A DNA stretch of 64,000 bases from Daucus carota subsp. sativus (taxonomy: Eukaryota; Streptophyta; Magnoliopsida; Apiales; Apiaceae), in NCBI RefSeq assembly GCF_001625215.2, contig NC_030384.2, positions 45,790,390 through 45,854,389 of the forward strand, in the 5' to 3' direction. Below the pieces are notes generated by a model, which worked only from the letters and a program-made list of their open reading frames with translations, searched no databases and was not told the DNA's origin. Every line of letters starts with the position of its first letter. The stretch's first letter is position 1. The position numbers were made by a program, and so were the translations under genes. Positions 1 to 14,000 of the stretch are shown one piece after another.

Positions 1-640
1 GGCAATGGCAGTACCCCACCTCCACAAGGTCTTTTACCCGGCTCCACGATATAATACCTGCCTCCGCAGAATTAACCTCTAAAACACTCCCTCATTATCT
101 TATACTCCTCCAACTCACTAAAGTAAGTTAAAGGAGTGGGGGGCAATGATAGTACCCCGCTTCCGAAGGGTCTTTTACCCGGTCCCGTTATATAATACCC
201 GCCTCCGCAGTCTTTTACCCGTTCTGCAATGCTTTTACTGTTACAATATATATATTTTATCACACAAATAATGGGACAGGAGGATGACGGGACGAGATAG
301 GCACTCCTTATAAATGTTATGGTATCATTCTTTCTCACGGACACTCTTTCACTCACACATACTCTCTTCTTGTTTTCTATATAAACGGATTCTCATTCTT
401 ACACCGGAGGGGCTTGACGGCCACCACCCCGGTCGAGCCTTGTTTTGCAGGCTCCCAACACCTAACAGCAGTAACATCGGAGATCAACCGAAGAAATGGA
501 GACCACGCATATTTGGACTTATCATTCATGATATTAGAAAGGTCATAAAAGAACACCTTGTTTGATCAGAACACTGGACTTCCCATCTACATCTGTATTC
601 GCTGTGGGTCACCGAGGGAATCTAGACGCAACTTGCAACA
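1..640. mobile_element. LTR-like fossil fragment (probable Gypsy-type LTR remnant)
   Basis: This stretch contains a TATA-like TTATAAATG near 309-317, followed by a GC-richer segment near 400-455 with the CCGGAGGGG and CACCCCGGTCGAGCC words that are common in the R/U5 part of plant Gypsy LTRs. Positions 1-70 and 140-210 are diverged copies of one another. No internal coding region and no second LTR are visible in the window, so it is a broken or solo remnant. The family assignment is inferred from motif style only. Confidence 0.3.
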
Positions 641-3600
641 TTATTTGTTGATATAATAATTATCACGGAGAATAATAATACTCTATATTTTATATACTAT
701 GCGAAAATATTCAAATTCAAATTATAAAGTATAAATTCATTCCCATTCTTGTTTGCTTGTAAGGGCTAGTAGTCAGTAGAGTAGTAGGTCCGATATGACT
801 TAGGACCATTCTCATCAACTACGCTCGGCCCATTCTACTATTTAGTAAGGATACCGCGCCATACATGCATACCGTGTCTAATGTTTTATTGCTCAATTAC
901 CAAAAGGTACAAAACCATACTCAAACACGTAGTTGACATTTAATTTTGACAGTGTCTCCCACACTTTGGGTGTCCAGTGATTTTGATTATTCATTAATAG
1001 CCATGTTTTTTGTTGGAGCATATAGTCAAAAAGCATTCTCTTCATTTCTTCGTATAGGGCAAAACCTTTCTGTCCCAAAAAATGTTTACGCGTAATCAAA
1101 GAGACATAGTACATTCCTTAACTAATAGCCATGAAAATATAATGAAGTTTATAAGATTATAATTTATAAATTTATGAAATTGCATGCTGAACCAGACCAC
1201 TAAACCAGCACCCATTTTTGTCAAATGGTTTGGATGGAAAGATTGTGGGCTCAAATCAATCCAATAGTAAGGACTTAAAAGGCCCACGCAATGCCTAAGA
1301 ATACATTGACCTTGTTCCGTCAATAAAAAGGAAAATAAATAATTTATTAAAAATACAACAGCACAAAATGTGGGACATACCGTTCGTTTATATGAATTCC
1401 AACCACATATAACAATAATTACGTATTGTCATTGAAATAATAATATATTTAAATATATATTGAAAGTAAATAAAAAAGGATGAGAGGAAAGAGATATGTT
1501 GAATGAAGAAAATTCAATTTTTTATTGATAAAATTAATTTAAAACATATTGACACCTTGAAAATAAAATAAATACTAAATATACTAATATTTCCAAATGT
1601 CCCCGATTTTGATTAGTACCCAGGCCCAGCTGTATAGGCCATAGAATGAACATGGGAGAAATAGTAGTAACAAATTCGATTAGCTAGCTAACTTTGAAAA
1701 ACACAAATTCGCTATACGTGGGGAATAAAAATAATGGAAAGAATTCACTCATGCATATATGATCTTTCAAAGATTGCGAAAGCTACAGAAGTGCTGACTT
1801 TTCAAATATAAGCAAGTGTATATATGTTGATAAATCCAGTGTACGCACAAAATGGCTATTGGTAAAACTCAATAGATATGATACCATTAAAAAATTGAGA
1901 AATGATTACGTGCGAGAGAGGTAATTAGTTAAAGTGACACCATAATTACTACTCCCTCCGTCCCTCTGATTTCTATACACTTTCTTTTTTGGATGTCTCA
2001 CTTGATTCTATACATTTCAAAACCTTTCGAAAGTGATAATTTTTTATAATATAAAAATCTCAACTACCCACTATTTTCATTTTTACAAATCTTTTTTTTT
2101 AAGTTTCCGTGTCCAATCCAAACGTATGATGAACTAGCTTTCCCAGCTTGGGTTTGTAATTTACCAGTATCTGGTGGACTCTTTTGGTCACTTTTTAAAA
2201 ATTCATAATTATCAATCGCTGGTACGATATACAGTAATTTTACATGGATAAGAGCAATTTCAACCGGCTTTATCAAGAGGTTATCGATATATATACGACA
2301 TTGCACTCTTGGTTGTGAACATATTGAAACTCCATTATTACTAAAAAAATTACTACTCAAGGTTGCTAAAAACCGGCAACATCCTCGTTCAACTAAAAAC
2401 AAACTATTATCCAAAAATAATATTTCATCTTAATCATTTATGTAACTGAAATAAGTATAAAATATTTATGTAAGAGATCATATTGGCAATTTTGATAATT
2501 CCTAACTATTAGAAAGTATTTTATAAAGAAATTGTCAAAAATATATGAATGAGAAAAAATTAATATACATAATGAGTTGGCTGGCTAACTATCAAAATAG
2601 ATAGATGCTCTAACTGCATATACATGTCGAGAAAGGTAGGGGGAGGGTTGAAGTGGGGACCTTTCACAAGAGTATTAATGAGAACGTACATATGAGCACC
2701 CACACCAGGTCGGCTATTGGTTTTGCAAGGTGATTAAAGTGTTGCACCAACCAGACTTATGAAAATACTCGTAGGGCATGTTTATTAATTAGTTGATTTC
2801 ATAATCCCTAACTACCAAAGCTTGGGTTTCCCATTTCTGAATCATGATCCATGAAATTAAGTCGTCTTTTAAGTGTGACCGTGCGAGTGTGAACATAATG
2901 TGATAATTTGCATTCAAATATTGTTGCCCTCTCCATTTTGTTTTATAAGTCGTTTTTTCTATACTTCTAAGTGTTTTGACTACGTCTACGTAACAAAAAA
3001 TATCATTTTAAAATATATTTTTTATGAATAAAAGTATACAACAATTTTGTAATCCATACAAGAAGCATGAGTATTACATGCACCATGCGCCATGCCCTTC
3101 CTTTACTGGGGACAAAAGATTGAAGATTTGAATCTGAGTAGAATCAATCACAAGGGTACACGAGCTTTTACATCCTCGCAACTGATCTATTGCTCGAAAG
3201 TCTCAAGCGAGCATGTATAAATGTATAATGCACTAGCTATGAGCCTAAGCTCGGCAACCAATACAAGTTAGAGTACTGCAATTCCAAAGATAAAGACGCA
3301 GCTAGAGTTCCATTCTGCAGTTACTTGTATTGTATGAAATTAAATTTTTATTAAAACGGATATTCCAAACATCACTCTTTTGTTAGCTAGCCAGAAAAGA
3401 ACATCGTATACTAAGTCAGATTCCAATGAGTGTCGGAGAATTCAGAGAGCTCAAGTCATCTTTTGTTCCACAAAAAATATTGTTGTGATCTTTAAGTATT
3501 GGTTTAGCTTGGAAATACAGTTCTTTCACAAGCTAAACACATTTATTGACGTTAATTAAGAGCACCAGAGCAGGTGTAGAGAGGAAATACAAGAGAGACA

Positions 3601-3753
3601 TTAGACAATATAACTTGCTTATATCACTACCAGTACATTACATATTACGGCGAGAACTCTAGCATCGAACCACTAGTTTAACGAGACTGGTCCCCGATTA
3701 AAAACCTAAAAAAAGTGTGCAAGATTTCATCTTTTTCTTCTTCCTCCGTTACT
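641..3753. other. Intergenic, AT-rich; no gene recognised
   Basis: Only short open stretches occur here. Two overlapping minus-strand frames (893-1323) read as possible degenerate coding sequence, but I do not recognise them. A half Stowaway element lies at about 1952-2093. The 3'UTR of the invertase gene should occupy the last few hundred bases before 3754. Confidence 0.5.
1952..2093. mobile_element. Stowaway-type MITE, left half only
   Basis: It begins with the terminal inverted repeat CTCCCTCCGTCCC next to TA, followed by the family-typical TTTTTTGGATGTC. No matching GGGACGGAGGGAG end follows within the next kilobase, so the element is truncated or was interrupted near 2093. Confidence 0.6.
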
Positions 3754-6192
3754 TTAGTTCATATGCAAGGGCTTCTTCATGCTCCACGCAGCCAGATTCT
3801 CTACGGTAATAGTCTCTGAGCCATTGTTGAAGACATATAAATGAGCATTCTCATAAACTGCTAGTGTTGGATACACCCTGGATGAGATGCATGTCCTTCC
3901 TCTAGCTCCAAAACTTTCAACAACCGAATTATCAATCTGCAAACAATTAAATCATACACATTATATTACTTATAATACAGAACTGTTAATTATAATGATG
4001 ATGAAACAAAATTATATAGCAAAATCAAGAGAGAATATACCAAGCTTCTAAGAGAGATTTGCTTATCAGCAGCTATATCAACATCCACAAAACCTGCAAA
4101 TGATGGCCTGTACAATCCTTCCGTCAACGAGGACCTGTTCCATATTGTGAAGGATAGTAAGTTTGATTATTTTGTGCAGGAGTATGATGAAAGTATTTAG
4201 GTTATATCCTTTTCATATATGAATTATGTAGAGACCGTGTTGCATCAGAGCACATGAGGACTTTATGCGTGTTTTGTGCCTTGAAAACTCTGAAGAAGAC
4301 AGGAGTGTATTCTTCTAGCTCTTGTGATGCCAGTGTTAAGAGACCAAATGGGCCAACTCCACCTTGAACTGTAGAACCCTTGAGGCTGCAAATCTTTTGA
4401 GCATCATATTCTAGCCATTCTGGATCAAATGGCTCAGCTTTCTCCAAGCTTCCAAATGAGAATGTCACCTCAACATCGGCCTGAAGTTGCCAACAACATT
4501 ATAAATAATAGTTCACCTAACTTGACATCAAAAAACCAAACCTACTAACCTGTGCAGCTGTTATTCCATTAACTTCAATACGATGCCCCATAACGAGCAT
4601 TTGTTTATCAGTTAATACAACTTTTGCCCCTCTCAGTGTTTCTAATTCTTGAACTGGCCACTGCATCAACTGTTTTCCATTTGGATCCAGTAAAATTGTT
4701 CGTGGAATCAACTGCATACAGATTCAATGACAGAACAGTGATACTTGCACAGATAATAATCTACATCAAAATATAAGCCATCTTGCTTGTATTTCTGTAA
4801 CAGAATTTGCTCTTATAAAAAAATGATCAAGATTTAAAATTGTGTGAGTTACCTGAATTCCGGCCCATCCCTTTGCAACATCATGTGCAGCAGTGTCAGA
4901 TTCATTAGCCCAACTCCATATAACTCTCCGATTCTTAGCCGGATCAAAGAAAGACTTGGACGCATAAAAGTTTCCATAATCCAACCTCAACCCAGCCCAA
5001 CCATCAACCGATGTATTATCCGGAACATACCTATCCTCTTCAGTAACATAAGTTCCAACAGTGTAATACTCGTACCTTGTGACATCCAAGCTAACCTTTA
5101 GTACATGCTTAACACCTTCTCCTGTAACCGATGCATCTAATCCATTCACACCCTTCAATGACACTGGAAAAAAATCAGGACATTCCCACATTCCAGTCTC
5201 GGGCTTGGAATGAATCGGGTCTTTCGCCTTAGTCCAATTCACAAAATCTTTACTTTTGTACAAATAAGCAATTCCAGTGTCATTGTCCCTGCTACCCACC
5301 AACATTTTCCAATATCCACTTTTGCTCAACCATGCTGTGGTGGGGTCCCGAAAGGCCGTGCCATTTTCGCCATTGTTGGCAACGACTAAAGGGTTGTTGT
5401 CAGGCTTGATCCATTCCCGGAGATAAGGATCAGACAGGTTGGCGGGAATAGCATAGTTTTGAACTTGTACATTTTTTGGCGGCCCTTCTGTGATTCCAGT
5501 GTAGAGTATCACAGGCTTGTTTCCAGGAAGAATAGTTGCTGAACCGGACCAGCACCCGTATTGATCAAATGGCTTGGAAGGAACGATGGCAGGCTCAAGT
5601 GCTTTCCAGTTGATCAAGTCAGTCGATACCGAATGAGCCCATACAATATTGCCCCATACTGCACCCTTGGGATTGTATTGGTAAAAAAGATGATAGATTC
5701 CGTTGTAATACATTGGCGCTGTTTTGCAAACACAAACTCAAAATCATTAGGTACACAAAAATAAAATTAGAAGAAAAGCATGTTATTTGTGAAGGTTACT
5801 GAAATAGCCTACCATTTGGATCTGTTGTTTGTAGTCATTATCCAGCAGCATCAACCGATCATGGAGGGAATAATAAATTCGATTAGCAAAAAATAATATA
5901 ATCAATTTACACTATCACAATAATTACTTCAAGCTCATCAAAATTAATTAGGTACAGTATGACTTGTACCATTAATCCAGTTTTGTTTAGGCTGAAAGTG
6001 GTAGCTAGTTCTGTGCAGTTGCGATACGTTCTCAGCCTCAACAGACTGAAGATTATAATGAAAGTCGTGGGACGCTTCGACACCATGAATGTACAATGTG
6101 GTTGTAGTGATGAAAAGGATGAGTACTACTAGCAGAAATGAGGTAGACCCGTATTCATAACTATGATATTTATGGGATATTTTGCTACTCAT
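3754..6192 (-). CDS. Cell-wall (acid) invertase, beta-fructofuranosidase, GH32
   Basis: This enzyme cleaves apoplastic sucrose to glucose and fructose. There are seven exons on the minus strand: 6192-5970, 5821-5813, 5718-4853, 4711-4550, 4480-4236, 4134-4041 and 3936-3754. All junctions are GT/AG and in phase, giving 593 aa, the usual family length. Residues 18-40 form a hydrophobic signal segment, fitting secretion. The nucleophile motif WINDPN is at 72-77, FRDP at 200-203 and WECPD at 255-259. The Pro in WECPD marks cell-wall rather than vacuolar invertases. The second exon is the 9-nt mini-exon typical of plant invertases. The position after DPN is Ala rather than the commoner Gly. From memory the whole protein is close to the carrot cell-wall invertases. 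The catalytic residues look intact, so the gene is probably functional. Which carrot isoform it is cannot be settled here. Confidence 0.96.
5813..5821 (-). other. 9-nt mini-exon of the invertase (encodes DPN)
   Basis: On the minus strand the sequence reads ag|ATCCAAATG|gt. Joined to the final G of exon 1 (5970) and the first bases of exon 3 (5718), it gives AAT GAT CCA AAT GCG CCA, i.e. N-D-P-N-A-P. Skipping it would remove the catalytic Asp but keep the reading frame. Confidence 0.95.
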
Positions 6193-6287
6193 TATGAATA
6201 AGCTAAATATCTATGTATGCAACAATGTAAGAGGGAAGAAGAGAAGATGAAAGTAAGTGATGGCGAAAGATTGGAAGAGATCATGGT

Positions 6288-6295
6288 ATTTATAG
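6288..6295 (-). promoter_or_regulatory. TATA box of the invertase gene
   Basis: Minus-strand CTATAAAT lies about 95 bp upstream of the ATG at 6192. That predicts transcription starting near 6260 and a 5'UTR of roughly 65 nt. Confidence 0.55.
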
Positions 6296-6479
6296 ACAGG
6301 AGAATGCAGGGCAGAAATGGAATATACAAGCTGAGAAGCTGTGGAATGTGGAAAGATTGGTTATAAAATTTCACTGTAATGAGTTCTATACTTCTATGAT
6401 AGTATGATTGGCCCAAGAAGTCTTCAAGATGAGAAATATAAAAAATGGATAAAAGCCATAAGTTCAAAAACTGCGTCAT

Positions 6480-8002
6480 GCAAATAAGTGGTCAACTGTA
6501 CTCATGGTCTGGAGAGAAACACAAGTATCGTCTAACTGGTCTAGGGGTGATCTTTGTAAGAATCTGGATTTTTGGTATGGGCGGACAGATTTTCTTTGAA
6601 ATAGGGCATGATCAGACGGGTTTTTTTAATGAACAAATACTTATAATCAAAACCTTACTAAATTTAATTCTTGGACTTCGTTCGGAATCTTGTTTAAAAA
6701 GTTTCGTCCAATTATATAGGTCGTGATATCCGACAGAAAAAACTTGTATATGTAAATTATTTTTGATATTTTAGGGGTTTGGTCACAAATATTCAAGTTT
6801 AAATTTTTTTTTAGATCATGGTTCAAAAAATATATTTTTTTAACCGGAAATCAAAAATCCAGATCAACAATATTTTTCATATGTTTACTTCAACAATATA
6901 TAATATACAGTATAATTATCAAAATTATTAGATATAAATACACACCAAAATATTAAAATCGATTATATACTTGTTTAGAAAGTAAAATGAAAATCTTTTC
7001 AAAGTAGTCGACGGTTTTAGTTGTCCGGGCATGACTAATGACCAGCTCTCTTGGGTCCCATTTTATATGATTGACATTAAAAAAAAAATGAACGTATTAT
7101 ATTTATTATTTTTAAACATTAATTTTCATTTATACATTCATTATATTTCTATTTTATATTTTTTTATTGAGATGTAAAAAATAATATCTATACTAACTAT
7201 AAAATTTAATTCTTATATCAAATAAAAGTTTAGATATAAATTTTATAAAAAATAATTATGTTTAAATGTGATTTTTTAACATCTTAAAATACGTGTAAAA
7301 AAATCAAACGTAGTTAAAATGAGACAGAGAAAATAATATTGAATTTTAATGTATTTACTTTTTTTCTTAATCTACGTGAAAATAAACAAACTCACATAAT
7401 AAAATAGATAAGAATGTAATAAATAATAATTTAAAGGTCGGGCAGTTGTCGGACCTACTAAAATCCCATTCCATCCATTTTCAGATATATCGGGCTATAC
7501 ATGCATGTTGCGTGTGGTTTGTATGTCATTTTATGGCGTTTAAACCAAAGGTCAAGGAAAAGCAGATAGGAATGGTAAAGTTTTGACTCAGCTTCGCGTC
7601 GAGAAGTCTATTTGCTTTTCCAACAACACAAAATAAAACATGCCAAATCCGAAAAACAGATTTTCCTACAGTAAATAACGAGAAACAAATAAAGACAGAA
7701 CGCAAAGTAGATCAGAGTTGGTAGGTGCCAATAGGAACCACCAAAACAAGCATCGCAATAGCGCTTGCCTTGCAAAATATAAAATCTTATGCAGAGCTCT
7801 CCCTTATTTTTACAAACTTTAATAATCTACACCAAGGAATCCCGAGGAGGGATTTACATAACCTTTTACTAGGAAAAATATTACAGGCATTGGTTCTGTG
7901 TCCACTCTTGTATTTCTCAAAATTGAATAGCAACAGTATACATGAGAACTACAGATACACACGATATTTGAAGCATTTTTTGGCAATGGACATGAAACTG
8001 TA
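6480..8002. other. Intergenic, very AT-rich
   Basis: This lies between the invertase promoter and the 3' end of the kinesin gene. The part from 6760 to 7440 is mostly A/T runs. I see no gene, RNA gene or bounded repeat. The last 200-300 bases probably include the kinesin 3'UTR. Confidence 0.5.
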
Positions 8003-11000
8003 CTACACTTGGTTGATCTGAGTAAGAGGTGGACGTGGAATTTGAGATACCTTTGATTCTTTAACATCATGCAACTCGGAAGAATGGTTTTCTCGAAATT
8101 CCTCCACAAGAGTGTCCATTGGCATAGCACGAAGTGATTCTATAGTTCCGTTGCTAGGGATCTCAGGCTCGCATCTGATTGGTGTACTTCCAGTTGGTTC
8201 ATAGTCCTGAATGTTCAAAGAAAATAACTTGACACAGACCAACACGACAGAAATCAATTGAACAAAAAATGTTTGCAAACTGCCGCAACCAAATCTAGGG
8301 GGTCTATTTGATAAGTTAATCTAACCCTAACCCTTGTTCAAACTTATATCACAATCTCCAGGCAATAGAGGAGATCCCTGCCATTGGAATCTTGGGTTTG
8401 TGAGTTAAATTTTTATAACCAACTTTTACCATAGAAGAAAAAGAGAGGGCATGACACACTTAATCAATCAAATCCTAACCTCCTATAGTTAATTTTAGTT
8501 TATAGCCAAGACTTCCATTTCATTTAATTTTTTGCCATATTGCATATTCAGGTATCTGACAACATATTACAGGGAAATCAATTTAGACACCAAATTGGCA
8601 TACCATAAACTTCTTCTGGAAAGTATCAACAGCTTTCTGTTCTATTGCTAAACTTTGAGCAGAATGATTATCCCAAAGAACCTCAATTGTTTTTGTGTGA
8701 GCTTTTGCAGCTGATAATATTCCAGATATTGATCCTAGTTCTTGTTCTGACACACCTGTAGTAAAATTCCAAGAAACATTTAAATGTATAATTTATACAC
8801 ATAGAATATAGATTATATAGACATGGTTACTAGATAATTCCATAACCTATTACTCAACAGAACAACACATGCAAAAGTCACATTGCATATAAATAGTAGA
8901 AAACGAGCTACTTTTTGGAGGTGCTGTCTTTTAAAGGAAAAGGGCACGACCACGAAGATCCATTCATATATTGCTCAAGAAGGATTTAGTTAAGTTGATG
9001 TACATAAATAGATTTCGGAAATACTCACTATTTATGTGATGAATGAGGTCTTCACTGAATTTAGCCACATCATCTTCCGCTGCACCCGTCGCAGATGCAA
9101 TTTCAGCATCATGCTGTTCATTACCAGCTAAAACATTCCTGCGGCAGAAAGTAATACTTATTAACATATGCAAACCAATGAGATTATATGGGCTGTATTC
9201 ATATTTTGGACAAAAATTACATCGTTAAACCAACCTGACATGCGATGATAATGTAGATGCATGCTGGTTGCCCATTTCATTCATGGATTCGTGCGTCTTT
9301 TTCCAATGCTTGGCGGCTTTTTCATTAGTATCAACACTGGATATAAGCCGAAAAGTCAACATATACAATTCAAAAGCTACAATAGAGAAAGCTAAAATAA
9401 AAGCAATTGAAAATTTTCAAGATACATTGCATACCATTCTTGTAGCAACAACTCCATACGGCAATGTTTGGCAGCAGAAAAATCGGAACAGTTTTTCACG
9501 TCATTCCCTGCTTGTACAGAAAATTCTTGCCATTTTCTTTTGGCATCGGTTGTAATACCATCCATGGACGAAACATGCCTATCTAAAAAGTTCTTGTTCC
9601 CGACAACAGTTTCTTTCAAACCAACAAGCTTGGCATTCACCTGTAAGCATTATTAATAAATCGATTTATTATTATTTTTTTATATATATAACTAAACACA
9701 CTCATGCACACACGTCTTTGACAAGGTTTGAAGCCAGCTCATAATACAGAAAAGAAGAGTAAAAGCTAATAGAATTAACATACCAGCTCCTTTTGACGAC
9801 ATATGTGACTGGAAACCAAATTAGTCATGTCAGCAATAAGCTTTTCCGCATCAGATTTTGATTGCTCCTGATAATATTATCCCTCAAGCATAAAAGGACT
9901 CATCTTAAATACAATAGACTTCCATTTAAATAACAAAAATGTACCTCATAGGCTTTTTGGAAGTCAGTTATGTTCCTCGTCTGGACTTCAGCATTGTCAC
10001 TTGCATGAATTTCAAGCTGTTTTGCTTCTTTAATAAGATTGTCTAGAAAGTCGTGAATATATTTTGATATATTTGTCGAAAGATCAATACTTGCAGCAAA
10101 TTTCTGCAGAAATAGATTGCAGGTTTTAGTTTAGATGAAGTAAAGACAGGGCTCGGAGGAATAGTTATCAATTGACTATCATGGTGGATTGGAAAACTGA
10201 GACAGGACCCAAGTCTAATAATAAAAAAGAATTACATAATAAGACTACACGCTAAGAATAAATTTTACGATTCCAAACCTGACGAAGCTCACTAGCAAAA
10301 ATGGCTAGCTCCCCTTGTTGGATTGACAAACTTTTGTGAAGTTCATCAAATATTGCATTTGCTTCAACCGATTCAGCTCCTAAAAACTGATTGACAAACA
10401 CAAGAAATTAAAAACCCTGATAAGGTATATTGTTGACAACATGATAATACAAATTAGTCAATTAAAAATGCAAAAGCAAAAAAAATCTCTAAGCCTCCGT
10501 ACTTCTTCAACAGATTGAACATTAGCAGCGACAACAGTTGAAATCTCCTCCAGACCAGCATTCGAACAAGCTTTGTGCAGTCTCACAACATTCTGCATTG
10601 CCTCGATGTGGGAAATATAGAGTGACTGGGAAGCATTAACTTTCTTCTTTACATCCATGACAGCCTATACAAAAAAAATTCACCCAATGATTTGAAAAGA
10701 CAATTATATCTACCATGATTAATCATCCGAAGAAAAAATTATTGTCTGCGTATTTAAAAGCCAACAACACAGCATTCAGAAGTTGAAAGAAGGCGCAATA
10801 AAATTTCTTTCTACAGACATAACAACAATGCATGGAGTAAACCTAAGTGCTCTTGCTATGAATAAAACATCAGCAGTCACGAGGAGAAAACAAAAGCCAT
10901 TGAGTGTTTTACTCTAATTAATGCATACATGATGCATTTATGTATTAGTAGCATAAGAAGATTCCAGTAACAGACTTGCTTAGCAGTGTTATTAATTATC

Positions 11001-14000
11001 ATTACACCACTTTAATCCCTGAGGCGGTTGAAAAGTGAAAACAGCAGCAAAATATACTTGATTGCTGAAAACAAAAACAGCAGTAGTGCAAATATCTAAT
11101 TGACATCAGAACATGTATATATTAGATTTACCCAGAACAACTAAGATATTAGTACCTTGACATTTACGTCCGAAAAAGAATTACAAAATTTCTCAATGCA
11201 CTGAAGATGTTCATTTTGCTGAGTTATTGATGTGGCCACTGTGTTGCAGAGGTTATGGATTTCTTTTGTCAGCTCCGCTTGATATTTGTCCACAACTGAT
11301 CTGTTATCAGCGTTCAGTTTATCCTCTCTACCTATGGATTAAGTAAATTGACAAAATGTAAAACAAGATCTAAGAAAATTAACAAAGATGCAACAAGTAA
11401 CATATACCAGAAAAAAAATGTTTACTTTTACATACCAATTTTTGAAAATAAGGATGCATTATCTTTTAGGGACTTCTCCAAATCCGCCCTCAACACACAA
11501 GCTTGGTGAGCCAGAGCATTTTCTGTTTCAAGGTTTTTAAGATTATAAATATGACATTGTAAAAAGTTGTTCAAATATTTGTATTAATTGAAAGTACCAG
11601 CTTTCTTCTGTTCAGATATAATGAAATCTCGTTCCCTCATAGCATATTGACATCTTCTGACTTCATCTTCAGTATTAGCCAACAATTTACTGGTTTGATC
11701 CAAATTTTTCTGCAAACGTCCTCTGTTAAGAATAAAATATATGCATGTTCCACAACCTTGTAATTAGACTAAAGCAGGACTCACCTGTGTGGCATCAAGT
11801 TCGACACTCAAATCCGAACACTTTAAGACCTCAGCATTATACTGAGCTCTTAATTCTTCAAATTGCTGAACATAGGTAAGCAGAATCAGTCAACAGTTTC
11901 GGATTAGTATGGCAAAACTCAAAAGAATCATATATTTTAATCAGACCTTTTGATGGTTTTCAATTGTAACCCCCATCTGCTCAATCTGATCTGCCATTGC
12001 CTAAAAGCAATGCGGGAAAAAAGCAAAAAAGATATCAGATAAATCACAAAAATATGTCCAACTTAGGTATAAATCTGTTCAGCAAGGACTATCATATTAA
12101 CATCAACTTGTTTCTTACCATAAATCATACAAGAATATGTACTTGTTACACACTTACACTAACATATTTTATGATAATATGATGACAATAAGGAAATATT
12201 TATTACAACAATCCTGATAGAGCAACAGAGCTATAAAACTGCATTTTCAACAAGCTAAGCAAGATCTAAAACCTTTCTTTCGCTTTCCTCTTGATAGTAC
12301 CGCTCCTTAGGCATATAAACACCATTCTTCTCACGCGAAGCATATACCTCTGGGTGGAAAGTGATTGATTAATCAACATTGGCAAATTATTATGTCACAA
12401 ATATATCTAACATATACACTCTAACATAGTTATCCATCACTGAAAATCACAAACCAGCTTTAAGTCGGTCGATTTCACCATAAAGATCCTTAATAAGGGT
12501 TGACTTCATCATTTTCTGATTAACCTGCAATAATAGCGAAAAATATTAAAGAAAAAAGAAGCAGATCCCCACACCAACTATGACATACAAATAAAGTAAC
12601 AGTATTAGAGCAACACAGTTATGTCCTTTATAACAAAATCCATAAATTAAACATATGAGCCTTCAACCCCGTGATATAGATAAAATATAGCATTTACACA
12701 AGCCAACAGACAACAAACCTCAGGCTTATTCCTTATATTCTTTGCTCTGTGGGCATAATCCAGTGTACTCAAAGTCTCTTCCAGACAATGCACAGCAGGT
12801 GATACAGTGGCAATAATACATGTCTTTGTTTTTCCACCCAATGAGTCACGAAGCAAACGAGTGAGTTTGCTATCCCTGCATATAAATTTCAAATTCATAT
12901 GAAGTCAAGAGTTTTATTATTTTTTTAAAAAAAGTAAAACAATATTGATACTATTATTTTTATCCTGTATTTTATTTTATTATAATTCATTTCTTTCTAT
13001 TACATACGCAACTAACACACACAAAAACCAATTTCCAAACCTGTAAGGGATGTGCCCGAGATGCTCCACAAGAGCATTGATTACTCTACCTAAAGTTAGT
13101 AAACTTTTGTTAATCTCACCAGCTTCTCTAGCACGCCCCTAAACATCCAAGTTCAAACAACAATGATATATATTTTAATAAGAAGTGGTTTTGCAGCATT
13201 GAGATCAATAAAACAGATTAAAGAAAAGCAACACATGTTTGAATCTGAAATAAATGCTTGAAAATTTTCAAAACTATACATAAGAAAGATCACTTGAAAA
13301 GCATGAAGCAAACCAAAAAAAAGAATTAGCCTAAAGCTAATAATTACCTCCCTAGCACCAGAACGGGAGATATTTTCAGAACCAGCCAGATCAACCAAAT
13401 TCAGCTTGCCACATTTAATAAGCTCTTCACCTTCTGGAGTTGCTTCTTTGATGTGAATAGTTATCGAAAACAGGGAGTGTGAACGACTGCAATCCAAATA
13501 GAGTTTAATGAAGGAGCAAGTGTACTACTTTGTAGTAAAGGCTAGTTGTAATAATAAAAAAAAATTATAACCTTGATTGCTTGTTTAACAGTGTTTCCGC
13601 AGTTCGCCTTTTGGCAGATCCTCGTTCCAATAAAGTAAAAATTTCACTTGCACTTGTAACAATTTCCTCCTCTAATCCTCTAACAAGCACTCCCCCCTTA
13701 CCATCTTCCATAAGTGGCAGTTGCTTTTTTTGTTTTTCATCCACAGGAACTCTAGATAGCTCTTCAGGTGCTAGCAAGTCAGTGATTTCTTCATTATAAA
13801 GCTCTAGAAATGTGACTTTGACACTATATTCAGCATTTTGACCCTCTAAAGCATCAAATATCTGCTGTACAGCTCTAGGAATAACACCTGCTTCTGGAGG
13901 CAACTCTCCATTTGGTCCACTCTGTCAATTTAATAGAGTAGAACTGTGAAACTTGAAATGGTGAAATTTCAATATTACAATGACTACCAAGAAATAATAA

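Noticed and set aside
2064-2414. 116-codon minus-strand frame
   Set aside because: It overlaps the half Stowaway element, and its composition looks non-coding.
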